Source: Gemmatimonadaceae bacterium
Lineage (GTDB): Bacteria; Gemmatimonadota; Gemmatimonadetes; Gemmatimonadales; Gemmatimonadaceae
NCBI GenBank assembly: GCA_020851035.1
Contig: JADZDM010000031.1
Location: forward strand, 1-64,000
Direction of reading: 5' to 3'
DNA length: 64,000 nt
A model generated the notes under the pieces. It was given only the letters and a program-made list of their open reading frames with translations. It was not told where the DNA came from and did no database searches. Made by a program: the position numbers and the translations under genes. How positions within the stretch are numbered: the stretch's first letter is position 1; each line of letters starts with the position of its first letter. Shown in pieces: positions 7,801 through 15,816 of the stretch.

Positions 7801-10404
7801 GATCGCCGCGCGCAGCTCCTCGATCGACTCCGGGTTCCGCAGCGTGCTCACGTCGCCCACGTCCGCCCCTTCCACCAGGGCGCGCACCATGCGCCGCACG
7901 TACTTGCCGCTGCGCGTCTCGGGGAACTGGCGCACCTCGATGAAGTCGCTGGGCACGGCCACGGCCCCCTTCTCGAAGCGCACCAGCTCCGAGAGGCGGC
8001 GCTTGTCGTCCTGCGTCAGCGCGCGCCCTGCGGTGGGCTTCACGAAGGCGAGCGGCGTGAGCCCCTTCTCCCGGTGCGGCGCCCCGACGACGATCACGTT
8101 GCCGACCGGAGAGTCGGGATCGAGCTGCCGGTGGCGCAGGATGGCCCCCTCGATCTCCTCGGTGCCCATGCGGTGCCCCGAGACGTTGATCACGTCGTCG
8201 CTGCGGCCGTGCAGCGAGAACGAGTCGTCGTCGTGGCGGACGGCGAAGTCCCCCTGGGTGTAGGCCCACACGCCCTGCCAGCGCGTCCAGTAGGTGCTCG
8301 TCCAGCGGGCCACGTCTCCCTGCCAGCCGGCCGCCACGCGGTGGCCGTCCACCGTGAAGTGCTCGCTGTCACCCCAGACGGTGCGGGCGAGGTACGGATA
8401 CGGTGCGGCGATGACGATCTCACCCTTCTCCCCGCGCGCCGCGCGCCGGAACGGCACGCCACCCGGCGCCGCGCGAAGGTGTGGCGTCAGCGGGGCCGTC
8501 GGCTCGGCATCACCCGGCGCCGACTCGGTCCAGACGTCGCCCAGGATCCAGGGCAGCGCGTAGGTGTGCGCGTCGGCCCGCAGCGGGAAGTCGCCATTGC
8601 CGTAGAAATGTGTCCAGGCGATGCCGCCGTGTTCCGTGGCCCAGTACGAGTTGATGTACCACGGCGCCAGCAGCTCCATCCCGAACTGCTGCACCACCGG
8701 CGACACCGGCTCGGCGCAGAAGGTGCAGACGCGGAGCGTGGACGTGTCGTACCGGCGCACGTCGGCCGCGTTCTGGTGGTCCTGCATGATCCCCTTCAGG
8801 AACGTCGCACCGGCCTTGAAGATGCTGACCTTGTGCCGTTCGATGATCGAGGCGAACCGCCCCGCGTGCGGGAACACCGGCGCCCCCTCGGTGAACACGC
8901 TCGTCACGCGCGTGGTGAGGGCGGCCGAGATCATGTAGCTCTGGCCGGTGATCCACCCCGGGTCGGCCACCACGTACATCACGTCGCCGGCCGTCGCATC
9001 GAACGCCACCCGCATGCTGTGCGCGATGCCGGCGGTGTACCCGCCGTGCACGTGCACCACGCCCTTCGGCTTGCCGGTGGAGCCCGAGGTGTAGATGAAG
9101 AAGAGCGGGAACTCGGCGTCGAGCGGGGCGGGCGCACTGGCGGCCCAGATCGCCCGCACGAAGTCGCGATCCGGCAGCGCGAGCAGTGCCGTCTCGTCGG
9201 CCACGTCGATGCCGGCCTCCCGCGCCGCCGCCAGGATCACGCCCAGCGCCGCGTCGGTCAGCTCGTGGCTCCAGCGGTCGCGTTCCCCGCGCCACACGAT
9301 GTCCTCGATGCCGCTGTGGCGCACCACCACCACCGTGTCCACCCGCGGCGGTGTCGAGACCAGGGCCGCCGCGATCGCGGTGCGCACCCGGCTCGCGTCG
9401 CTCGCATTCAGCTCGTGCGCATCCGACAGCGACTGCAGCGCGCGGCCCACGCCGCGCATCACGTCGCTGCGCTGCACCGTGATCTCGCCGGCCAGCGTCT
9501 CGTCGATCGTGGCCAGCACCGTGGCCACCTGCGCCGCCGGCAGTGCCAGCGTCGCCAGCGTCGCCGACACCACCGCCCGCGCCGACGCCATCGGCACGTA
9601 GTCGTCCAGCGCCGGGTCGGTGTACGCCGTCTTGAACGGCACGATCTGCGCATTGCGATAGCCGCCGTCGGCGGTGATCACCACCCGCGCGCCGGCATCG
9701 TGGATGCGGTCACTCAGCGTCTTGTCGCTGAAGCCGCCGAACACCGGCGTGTACACCACGCCGATGCGCTTCGCCCCCTCGGTCCAGTAGAGCTGCGCCG
9801 GGATGTTCGGCATGTTCAGCGCGATGCGGTCACCGCGCCGGAGGCCGAGGGCCAGCAGCGCGATCGAGCACTTCGCGGACTCCAGCAGCAGGCTGCGGCG
9901 CGAGACGGGGTAGCACTCCAGCGGCCCGCCGCGCCCGCCATCGAGCGACATGTCCCAGCGGTCGCCCTCGAAGATCAGCGCGGCCTCGTCGCCGTGGCCC
10001 GCGAGGACGTGCCGGTCCACCTCGTTGAAGCCGGCGTTGGTCAGGCCGCCGTCGAACCAGGTGAAGTACGGTGCGGCGTCGGCGTTGAATGCGCGCGACC
10101 AGGGTGCGTACCCCGCGGGCAGGGCCGGCGTGATCGGTGCGCCGGATTCCGCATCGAAGCCCGTCCAGGCGGTCGCGGCGTCGTCCCACGTGATCCAGCC
10201 GCCGCGAGCCCCCAGCGACGGATTGAACCAGTGCAGCTCTCGCTGCGCGATCGCGCCGTGGAACCCTCCCGGGTCTGCCAGGCACTCCGCCCGCATGCGG
10301 TCCCAGTCGGCGCGTGTGCGGATGGGATTGCAGCGCGCCACCGGAGGTGACACGGGACGAGGCCCCGTCGCATCGACGAGGAACGGGTCGGTCGTTACGG
10401 CCAT
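4873..10404 (-). CDS. pcs: Trifunctional propionyl-CoA synthase (3-hydroxypropionate to propionyl-CoA)
   Basis: 1843 aa, against about 1822 in Chloroflexus Pcs. It converts 3-hydroxypropionate, CoA, ATP and NADPH to propionyl-CoA in one polypeptide. Module 1 is an acetate-CoA ligase type synthetase: FNEVDRHV near 126, YTSGSTGKPKG at 438-448, GRSDDVINVSGHR near 733, and the C-terminal catalytic lysine in RSGK at 834. Module 2 is an enoyl-CoA hydratase: AGADI at 952-956, GGGME at 1000-1004, LLPGYGGTQRLP near 1029. Module 3, from about 1300, is an MDR/crotonyl-CoA-reductase-like acrylyl-CoA reductase with EVNFNDIWAITGIPVS, VGDLVAIYSGQSD and SGYHFTFVGKPG. The ATG at 10404 is preceded by GGAG with an 8-nt spacer and starts the family N terminus (NPIRTRADWDRMRAE). 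It is first in a pcs-mcr operon with a 4-bp overlap. Confidence 0.97.
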   Translation of the reverse strand: MAVTTDPFLVDATGPRPVSPPVARCNPIRTRADWDRMRAECLADPGGFHGAIAQRELHWFNPSLGARGGWITWDDAATAWTGFDAESGAPITPALPAGYAPWSRAFNADAAPYFTWFDGGLTNAGFNEVDRHVLAGHGDEAALIFEGDRWDMSLDGGRGGPLECYPVSRRSLLLESAKCSIALLALGLRRGDRIALNMPNIPAQLYWTEGAKRIGVVYTPVFGGFSDKTLSDRIHDAGARVVITADGGYRNAQIVPFKTAYTDPALDDYVPMASARAVVSATLATLALPAAQVATVLATIDETLAGEITVQRSDVMRGVGRALQSLSDAHELNASDASRVRTAIAAALVSTPPRVDTVVVVRHSGIEDIVWRGERDRWSHELTDAALGVILAAAREAGIDVADETALLALPDRDFVRAIWAASAPAPLDAEFPLFFIYTSGSTGKPKGVVHVHGGYTAGIAHSMRVAFDATAGDVMYVVADPGWITGQSYMISAALTTRVTSVFTEGAPVFPHAGRFASIIERHKVSIFKAGATFLKGIMQDHQNAADVRRYDTSTLRVCTFCAEPVSPVVQQFGMELLAPWYINSYWATEHGGIAWTHFYGNGDFPLRADAHTYALPWILGDVWTESAPGDAEPTAPLTPHLRAAPGGVPFRRAARGEKGEIVIAAPYPYLARTVWGDSEHFTVDGHRVAAGWQGDVARWTSTYWTRWQGVWAYTQGDFAVRHDDDSFSLHGRSDDVINVSGHRMGTEEIEGAILRHRQLDPDSPVGNVIVVGAPHREKGLTPLAFVKPTAGRALTQDDKRRLSELVRFEKGAVAVPSDFIEVRQFPETRSGKYVRRMVRALVEGADVGDVSTLRNPESIEELRAAIGTWQRRQQLSDEQQLFERYRYFRVQYNTLAAGAKVATVYVTNPPVNALNERALDELNIVVDHLAHRDDVKAVVFTGDGTSSFVAGADIRQFLDEIHTLEQARVLPNNAQLAFRRIERMGKPCIAAIQGVALGGGMEFALACHYRIAEPYSQFGQPEIRLRLLPGYGGTQRLPRLLAARRGSDGVRDALELLLGGRNADGEAAHAMGLVDELSDASGDVLSAAHARVREWYRSGRASALGQAHTERLRQVTEWNGPGVEDLDVVMLDGHLQRILQQLAWAGRQAAGARVMDAVRTGWQRGLDAGLAREAELFAEGVVDPEGGKTGIRQFLDKQSQPLPIKRDGVRLVAEQGDFIAAQREAGALLPVGAPFYPGVTPIPAWQFAFGVPKDQATGAPRFGAPAVAEQELIVPVGTPGAMEALVYVLASEVNFNDIWAITGIPVSSFDNHDLDVQVTGSGGLGLVAALGSDAKAEGRLKVGDLVAIYSGQSDLLSPLAARDPMYADFSIQGYETDFGSHSQFIVTQAPQLHPVPGDLTLEQAGSYILNLGTIVRALFTTLKIEPGRTMFVEGSATGTGLEALKTALRSGVQVTGLVSSPERAAAVRALGAHGTLDRRDPRFSSLFTVVPEDEAARQEWVAAGAALCDEFRAQNGGRLADYVVSHAGETAFPRSFQLLEQGGALTFYGASSGYHFTFVGKPGIASPEMMLRRAGLRAGEAVLVYYGPRTTELVDATGLEMIEAVRALRGRCVVAATTDGQREFLQSLGFEDAIAGVVSLEEVSRRTSDFEWPESMPRLPDAKVQTEVFRQAVRDFQDNTLKPFGAAVGKVLRSPDNPRGAPDLIMERAGHDALGVSTSLVKPFTGRVVYCEQMEGRRYAFYAPQVWTRQRKILMPTATILGTHLTNAYEVTRMNDMIAAGFLEITPPTVVPWHELPVAHQAMWENRHAGANYLVNHALPALGLRGKDALLEAWAATEHDS

Positions 10405-10548
10405 GCCGGCTACTCCGGGCGTTGGCAAAAGGTGTCTGGCACACGAACGTGCAGGCCGGCTACCCCGGCAGGCACGCCGAAATGAAGCCGGGGGGCCGAC
10501 GTGCTGGCAAGGACGATGATACGCGCCAGCCGTTTCTCCGTGAGCGGC

Positions 10549-10560
10549 GTAACCGGTTAC
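10549..10560. promoter_or_regulatory. Perfect 12-bp palindrome between pcs and pxpB, LacI-operator-like
   Basis: GTAACCGGTTAC is a perfect palindrome in the 265-bp divergent gap (10405-10669) between pcs and pxpB. A central CG flanked by AAC/GTT is the typical LacI/GntR-type operator shape. No regulator gene lies within the window near it. The rest of the gap shows no clear sigma-70 boxes. Confidence 0.4.
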
Positions 10561-10669
10561 CCCGACACAGGTGTCCGGCATCGACCCACACGCGGCGCGG
10601 CGCATCCGCGCGACGGCATGATGTCGTTGCAACCGCACCAGCACCGCCAGTGCACGGCGTGCCCGCCCG

Positions 10670-11398
10670 ATGGCGGCGCCCCCGTACCCCGTACATGTTG
10701 TCCGGACAGTGCCCCAGACCTCCGTGATTCCGCTTGGTGACCGCGCGCTGACCCTCGAGGTGCCCGAGGCGGATGGCGCAGCGTCGCGTGACCTCATCCG
10801 GTGCCTCCAGGCACAGCTCCGGTGTGACGCGCCCGCCGCGGTGACGGCCCTCGTGCCCGCCATCCGCACGCTCACCGTGCACTACGATCCCATGCGCATC
10901 ACGTTCGGTGCGCTCCGCGACTACCTCGCGGCCACGGTCGATGCACTCGTCGTCACCGCCGAGCCGCCGCGCCAGCCGGTGATCATCCCCGTCTGCTACG
11001 GCGGCGAATTCGGCCCCGACCTCGACCAGCTCGCCAGTCTGCACGGCACCAGCGCCGACGGGATCGTGGCCACGCACACGGCGGGCGCGTACATCGTCGC
11101 CATGGTCGGCTTCCTCCCGGGCTTCCCGTACCTCGAGGGACTCGACCCCTCGCTGCACACGCCGCGCCGCGCCGAGCCGCGGACTGCGGTGCCGGCCGGC
11201 AGCGTCGGCATCGGCGGCAGCAACACCGGGATCTATCCCTTCAGCTCCCCTGGCGGCTGGCACCTCATCGGGCGCACGCCGCGCACGCTGTTCGCGGCCA
11301 CCCGCGACGCGCCGTCGCTGCTGCTGGCCGGTGATCACGTGCGCTTCACCGCCATCACGCCGACAGCCTTCCGCGAGCAGCGCGAGCGTCCCGCGTGA
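10670..11398 (+). CDS. pxpB: 5-oxoprolinase subunit PxpB (KipI-like)
   Basis: Up to 242 aa. It is part of the ATP-dependent prokaryotic 5-oxoprolinase PxpABC, which opens 5-oxoproline to glutamate in the cytoplasm. The allophanate-hydrolase subunit 1 fold is shown by IPLGDRALTLEV near the N terminus, VCYGGEFGPDLDQLA, MVGFLPGFPYLEGLD, and the AGSVGIGGSNTGIYPFSSPGGW block. The family N terminus begins at VIPLGDRAL, so GTG at 10709 or 10724 may be the real start rather than the ATG at 10670. It overlaps pxpC by 4 bp (GTGA). Confidence 0.93.
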   Translation: MAAPPYPVHVVRTVPQTSVIPLGDRALTLEVPEADGAASRDLIRCLQAQLRCDAPAAVTALVPAIRTLTVHYDPMRITFGALRDYLAATVDALVVTAEPPRQPVIIPVCYGGEFGPDLDQLASLHGTSADGIVATHTAGAYIVAMVGFLPGFPYLEGLDPSLHTPRRAEPRTAVPAGSVGIGGSNTGIYPFSSPGGWHLIGRTPRTLFAATRDAPSLLLAGDHVRFTAITPTAFREQRERPA

Positions 11399-12384
11399 CG
11401 GTGCATGTGCGGCAGCCCGGCCTGCTCACCACCGTCCAGGATCTCGGGCGCATGGGGTGGCAGCACATCGGCGTGCCGGTGGGAGGGGCGATGGATCCCG
11501 TCGCGCACCGCGTCGCGAACCTGCTCGTCGGCAATGACGACGATGCGGCGGCACTCGAGTGCACGCTCGGTGGGATCGCGCTGCAGTTCACCGCACCCAC
11601 GCTGGTGGCGCTCGCCGGCCGCGACATCACCGCCTCGCTCGATGCGACCCCGATTCCCGGCTGGCGCCCCTTCCTCGCTCCCCGCGGCGCGCTGCTGGTG
11701 CTGCACGATGGATGCCGGACGACGATCGCATTCGCCGGCGGCGTGGATGTGCCGCAGGTGCTCGACGGCCGCGGCACGTCGCTGCGCGCCGCGTTCGGCG
11801 GGCTGGCGGGACGCCCCCTCCGCCGCGACGACCGCCTCGCCCTGAGCCCACCGACGGCACTCGGCGCCCGCATCGCCGCGCAACTCGATGCCCGCAGCCG
11901 CGTGGTCGCCAACTGGAGCGCCGGCATGAGCATCCGCCCTGCATACACTGACACGCCCACGCTGCGGATCATTCCCGGTCCGGAGCACGGCCTGCTCACC
12001 GACGCGTCGCGCGACCTGCTGCTCGGCGACACCTTTCGGGTCTCCCCCGACTCCGACCGCATGGGATTCCGGCTCACCGGGCAGCCGCTCGCCCTCACCT
12101 CCGCAAGCGAGATGCTCTCCTCCGGCGTCACCGCCGGCACGATCCAGCTGCCCCCCGGTGGGGCACCGATCGTGCTCATGGCCGACCGGCAGACCACCGG
12201 GGGCTATCCGCGCATCGGCGACGTGATCACCGTCGACCTGCCCCTCCTCGCGCAGTTGCGGCCCGGTGATGACCTGCGCTTCGCACCGGTGTCCCTCGAC
12301 GCCGCGCAGTCGCTCTACCGGTCCCGCGAGCACAACATCTCCGGTGCCCGTGCCGCCATGCGGCACAGGTTCCTCGAGGCCTGA
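11395..12384 (+). CDS. pxpC: 5-oxoprolinase subunit PxpC (KipA-like, biotin-dependent carboxyltransferase family fold)
   Basis: 329 aa starting at GTG, overlapping the pxpB stop by 4 bp. The allophanate hydrolase subunit 2 family is recognised from GLLTTVQDLGRMGWQHIGVPVGGAMD at the N terminus, ANLLVGNDDDAAALE, the LRIIPGPEH centre, SDRMGFRLTG, and PPGGAPIVLMADRQTTGGYPRIG near 260-285. It works with PxpA and PxpB; the three genes run with almost no gaps in the order B-C-A. Urea-amidolyase function is unlikely because no biotin carboxylase or AtzF partner is present. Confidence 0.94.
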   Translation: MTVHVRQPGLLTTVQDLGRMGWQHIGVPVGGAMDPVAHRVANLLVGNDDDAAALECTLGGIALQFTAPTLVALAGRDITASLDATPIPGWRPFLAPRGALLVLHDGCRTTIAFAGGVDVPQVLDGRGTSLRAAFGGLAGRPLRRDDRLALSPPTALGARIAAQLDARSRVVANWSAGMSIRPAYTDTPTLRIIPGPEHGLLTDASRDLLLGDTFRVSPDSDRMGFRLTGQPLALTSASEMLSSGVTAGTIQLPPGGAPIVLMADRQTTGGYPRIGDVITVDLPLLAQLRPGDDLRFAPVSLDAAQSLYRSREHNISGARAAMRHRFLEA

Positions 12385-12385
12385 C

Positions 12386-13159
12386 ATGACACACGTGGAC
12401 CTGAACTGCGACATGGGCGAGAGCATCGGCCCCTGGCCGATGGGCAACGATGCCGCCGTGCTGCCCTGCGTGACATCCATCAGCGTGGCCTGCGGCTTCC
12501 ACGCCGGTGACCCCTCGGTGATGCGCGCCACCGTGACCGCCGCCGCCGCCCACGGCGTGGCGATCGGTGCCCACCCCGGGCTCCCCGACCTCGCCGGCTT
12601 CGGGCGCCGCGACATGGCCATCAGCCTGCAGGAGGCGTACGACCACACGGCCTACCAGCTCGGGGCGCTCCAGGCGATCTGCACCACCGCCGGCACGCAG
12701 GTGCGCCACGTCAAGCCGCATGGGGCGCTCTACAACATGGCGGCGGTGCGCGAGGACCTCGCCGATGCCATCGCCCGCGCGGTGCGCGACGTGGATCCGT
12801 CGCTCGCGCTCTTCGGCCTCTCGGGCAGTGCGCTCATCGATGCCGGCACGCACTGCAGCCTGCGAGTGGTGAGCGAGGTGTTCGCCGACCGCCACTACCA
12901 GCCCGACGGCACGCTCGTGCCGCGCTCGCACCCGCAGGCGCTCGTGACCGACGTCGACCTGGCCACCGAGCGCGCCCTGCGCATGGTGCAGCACCGCTCG
13001 ATCGTGGCCATCGACGGCAGCCACGTGCCCGTCACCCCCGACACGATCTGCATCCACGGCGACGGACGCAGCGCCCAGCAGTTCGCCCTCCGCATCCGCG
13101 CCGCCCTGCACGCGGCGGGCATCGACGTGCGCGCACCGCACGCCGCACGCCACGCCTGA
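12386..13159 (+). CDS. pxpA: 5-oxoprolinase subunit PxpA (LamB/YcsF family)
   Basis: 257 aa, the normal family length. It belongs to the LamB/YcsF TIM-barrel-like family, which acts with PxpBC in ATP-dependent 5-oxoproline cleavage. Diagnostic motifs are DLNCDMGES at residues 5-13, SVACGFHAGDP, GAHPGLPDLAGFGRR, HVKPHGALYN, EVFADRHYQPDGTLVPR and ICIHGD. The ATG is one base after the pxpC stop, so the gene is co-translated. It is followed after 10 bp by the DUF969 membrane gene. Confidence 0.95.
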   Translation: MTHVDLNCDMGESIGPWPMGNDAAVLPCVTSISVACGFHAGDPSVMRATVTAAAAHGVAIGAHPGLPDLAGFGRRDMAISLQEAYDHTAYQLGALQAICTTAGTQVRHVKPHGALYNMAAVREDLADAIARAVRDVDPSLALFGLSGSALIDAGTHCSLRVVSEVFADRHYQPDGTLVPRSHPQALVTDVDLATERALRMVQHRSIVAIDGSHVPVTPDTICIHGDGRSAQQFALRIRAALHAAGIDVRAPHAARHA

Positions 13160-13169
13160 CCACCGGACC

Positions 13170-13844
13170 ATGCTCGTCCTCAGCGGACTGCTCGTCGTCG
13201 TCCTCGGCTTCGCCCTGCGCGTCAACCCGCTGCTGGTGGTGACGGTCGCCGGCCTGGTCACCGGCATCGCCGGCGGCCTCGGCGCGCTGCGCACCCTCGG
13301 CACGCTCGGACATGCCTTCACCGAAAGCCGCTACGTCGCCATCGTCTGGCTGGTGCTCCCCATCATCGGCCTGCTGGAGCGCGCGGGACTCAAGGAGCGC
13401 GCCCGCGACGTCGTCATGCGCATGCAGGGTGCCACCGCCGGCCGCGTGCTGCTGGCCTACCTGGCCCTGCGCCAGGCCACCGCCGCCCTCGGCCTCGTCT
13501 CCCTCGGTGGTCATCCGCAGATGGTCCGGCCCCTCATCGCGCCGATGGCGGAAGGTGCCGCCGAGCGCGACGTCCCCGATCTCGACCTGGCCACCCGTCA
13601 GGAGATCCGCGCCCACGCTGCCGCCGTCGACAATGTCGGCGTCTTCTTCGGCGAGGACATCTTCATCGCCATCGGCTCCATCCTGCTCATCAAGGGCGTG
13701 ATGGAGCAGGCGGGCATCCGGGTGCTGCCCACCGAGCTGGCCGTCTGGGCAATTCCCACCGCGATCGCGGCCTTCGTGATCCACGGTGCGCGACTCCTGC
13801 TGCTCGACCGCCGCCTCGCCGCGCGCCGCGGTCGCCGCACGTGA
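13170..13844 (+). CDS. DUF969 membrane protein, probable 5-oxoproline (pyroglutamate) uptake partner
   Basis: 224 aa with about six hydrophobic helices, beginning with two strong ones (LVLSGLLVVVLGFALRVNPLLVV). The segment ESRYVAIVWLVLPIIGLLERAGLKERA and the VDNVGVFFGEDIFIAIGSILLIKGV block are typical of DUF969 proteins, which are encoded next to DUF979 partners in many bacteria. Its stop overlaps the DUF979 start (GTGA), so the two are probably subunits of one permease. Because it follows pxpBCA directly, transport of 5-oxoproline is the natural inference; the substrate is not shown by the sequence. Confidence 0.85.
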   Translation: MLVLSGLLVVVLGFALRVNPLLVVTVAGLVTGIAGGLGALRTLGTLGHAFTESRYVAIVWLVLPIIGLLERAGLKERARDVVMRMQGATAGRVLLAYLALRQATAALGLVSLGGHPQMVRPLIAPMAEGAAERDVPDLDLATRQEIRAHAAAVDNVGVFFGEDIFIAIGSILLIKGVMEQAGIRVLPTELAVWAIPTAIAAFVIHGARLLLLDRRLAARRGRRT

Positions 13845-14797
13845 TCACCCTCGAGTTCCTCTACCGGCTGATGGGCCTCCTCACGGGCGCCACCGCCGTC
13901 ATCAACTTCCGCGACCGCACCAACCCCAATCGGCGCGCGAACGCCGCCTTCTGGGGGCTGTGGAGCCTCTCGTTCCTGTTCGGCACCTGGCTGCCGGACC
14001 TGGCGAACGGGGTGCTCATCCTCGCGATGGTGGCCGTCGCGAGCCTGCGCGGCGTGAAGTCGGGCGGTGCCGAGGGCTCGACGCTGGCGGAGCGCACGGC
14101 CAGCGCGCGGACGTGGGGCAACCGGCTGTTCCTGCCCGCACTCGCCGTGCCGGCACTCACCCTGCTCGCCAATGCCACCATCGGCCACATCACCATCGGT
14201 GGCGCACCGCTGGTGGACGCGAAGCAGGTCACGCTCGTGTCGCTCGGCGTGGCCACCATCCTCTCGCTTGCCTTCGGCCTGGTGATGCTCCGGCCGCCGC
14301 TCGCCGCTCCACTCTCCGAGGCCCGGCGGCTGCTCGACGCGGTGGGCTGGGCGGCGATGCTGCCGCAGCTCCTGGCCGCCCTCGGCGCCGTCTTCGCCGC
14401 CGCCGGTGTCGGGAAGGTCGTCTCGACCCTCGCCGCCAGCGCCATCCCCGGCGGCGCCCCGCTGCTCCCGGTGGTGGCCTATACCGTGGGGATGGCCCTC
14501 CTCACGATGCTCATGGGTAACGCGTTCGCCGCCTTCCCCGTCATGACACTCGGCATCGCGCTTCCGCTGCTCGTGACGCAGCTTCATGGTGATCCCACCA
14601 TCATCGCCGCCATCGGCATGCTCTCCGGCTTCTGCGGCACGCTCATGACGCCCATGGCGGCGAACTTCAACCTCGTGCCGGTGGCCCTGCTGGAGCTGCC
14701 TGACCGCTACGCCGTGATCCGCGTCCAGGTCCCCACCGCCCTGCTGCTGCTCACCGTCAACACCCTGCTGCTGTACTTCCTGGCCTTTCCGCACTGA
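13841..14797 (+). CDS. DUF979 membrane protein, partner of the DUF969 protein
   Basis: 318 aa starting at GTG in a 4-bp overlap with the upstream gene. It has about nine hydrophobic segments. Family-like features are FLYRLMGLLTGATAVINFRDRTNP at the start, AALGAVFAAAGVGKVVS in the centre, GNAFAAFPVMTLGIALPLLV, and FCGTLMTPMAANFNLVPVALLEL near the end. DUF979 always pairs with DUF969 and often lies beside pyroglutamyl peptidase or 5-oxoprolinase genes, so a two-component carrier for 5-oxoproline or a related compound is inferred. Confidence 0.85.
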   Translation: MITLEFLYRLMGLLTGATAVINFRDRTNPNRRANAAFWGLWSLSFLFGTWLPDLANGVLILAMVAVASLRGVKSGGAEGSTLAERTASARTWGNRLFLPALAVPALTLLANATIGHITIGGAPLVDAKQVTLVSLGVATILSLAFGLVMLRPPLAAPLSEARRLLDAVGWAAMLPQLLAALGAVFAAAGVGKVVSTLAASAIPGGAPLLPVVAYTVGMALLTMLMGNAFAAFPVMTLGIALPLLVTQLHGDPTIIAAIGMLSGFCGTLMTPMAANFNLVPVALLELPDRYAVIRVQVPTALLLLTVNTLLLYFLAFPH

Positions 14798-14802
14798 CGT
14801 CC

Positions 14803-15813
14803 ATGCTGCCCACGCTGACTCCGGCCTTCGCCTCGAAGTTCGCGGCCCTCGCGCTGTCGCACGTCACGCGCGAGTACCCGAACCGGCTCGAGCACGTGCT
14901 CACGGGCGCGCATGATCTGCGCTCGCCGCAGGCGCTGCATCCCGTGTTCTACGGCAGCTACGACTGGCACTCCTGCGTGCACGCCTACTGGCTGCTGGCC
15001 CGCCTGCTCCGCACGGTGCCGGACCTCGACGCTGCGCCGCAGGTGCGCGCGCTCTTCGACACCCAGCTCACGCCGGAGCACATCGCCGGTGAGGTGGCGT
15101 ACCTCGCACCGCCGCAGCGCGCCACGTTCGAGCGACCGTATGGCTGGGCGTGGCTGCACATGCTCGCAGCCGAGCTCTCCCTCCACGAGTCCGGCGAGGG
15201 CCAACGCTGGGCCGCAGTCCTGCGCCCACTGGCGGACGCCGTGACGGACCGCTGGCTCGCGTTCCTGCCGCGCTCCACCTACCCGATCCGCGTCGGCACA
15301 CACTACAACACCGCCTTCGCCATCGCGCTCAGCCTCGCGCATGCCGAGCGGGCCGGCGATGACGTGCTGGCCACGGCACTCCGGGATGCGGCGATCCGCT
15401 GGTACGGCACCGACGAAGGCTGCCAGGCGTGGGAGCCGGGGGGAGACGAGTTCCTCTCGCCGGCACTGATGGAGGCCGAGTGCATGCGACGCGTGCTGCC
15501 GGCGCGCGCGTTCGCGGCGTGGCTGGTGCGCTTCCTGCCGCGCATCGCCACCGGGCAGCCCGCCACGCTGTTCACGCCGGCGCTGGTGAGCGACCGCACC
15601 GACGGCAAGATCGCGCACCTCGATGGCCTGAACCTCAGTCGCGCATGGTGCTGGCGCCACCTCGCCGCCACCATGGCGGCCGACGATCCGCGCCGGCCCG
15701 TCGTGCTCGATGCCGCGCGACGGCACATCGCCGCGAGCCTGGAGCACGTCGCCGGCGACTACATGGGTGAGCACTGGCTGGCCACCTTTGCCCTGCTCGC
15801 GCTGGACGAGTAG
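14803..15813 (+). CDS. DUF2891 family protein
   Basis: 336 aa, soluble, no signal peptide. DUF2891 family features are FYGSYDWHSCVHAYWLL (residues 47-63), RPYGWAWLHMLAAELS, GTHYNTAFAIALSL, WEPGGDEFLSPALMEAECMRRVLP, and HLDGLNLSRAWCWRHLA. The pattern of conserved Trp, His and Asp in helical repeats suggests an alpha/alpha-barrel enzyme, but the reaction is unknown. It starts 5 bp after the DUF979 gene and ends 3 bp from the convergent pgl stop, so it is the last gene of the 5-oxoproline operon. Confidence 0.88.
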   Translation: MLPTLTPAFASKFAALALSHVTREYPNRLEHVLTGAHDLRSPQALHPVFYGSYDWHSCVHAYWLLARLLRTVPDLDAAPQVRALFDTQLTPEHIAGEVAYLAPPQRATFERPYGWAWLHMLAAELSLHESGEGQRWAAVLRPLADAVTDRWLAFLPRSTYPIRVGTHYNTAFAIALSLAHAERAGDDVLATALRDAAIRWYGTDEGCQAWEPGGDEFLSPALMEAECMRRVLPARAFAAWLVRFLPRIATGQPATLFTPALVSDRTDGKIAHLDGLNLSRAWCWRHLAATMAADDPRRPVVLDAARRHIAASLEHVAGDYMGEHWLATFALLALDE

Positions 15814-15816
15814 CGC

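Noticed and set aside
5734-10350. 1538-aa open frame on the plus strand opposite pcs
   Set aside because: Antisense shadow: the pcs frame carries all three domains with catalytic motifs, while this one has no recognised domain and strongly biased composition.
4873-10404. Polyketide or non-ribosomal peptide megasynthase
   Set aside because: No carrier protein, ketosynthase or condensation domain; the order synthetase-hydratase-reductase and the linkers match propionyl-CoA synthase.
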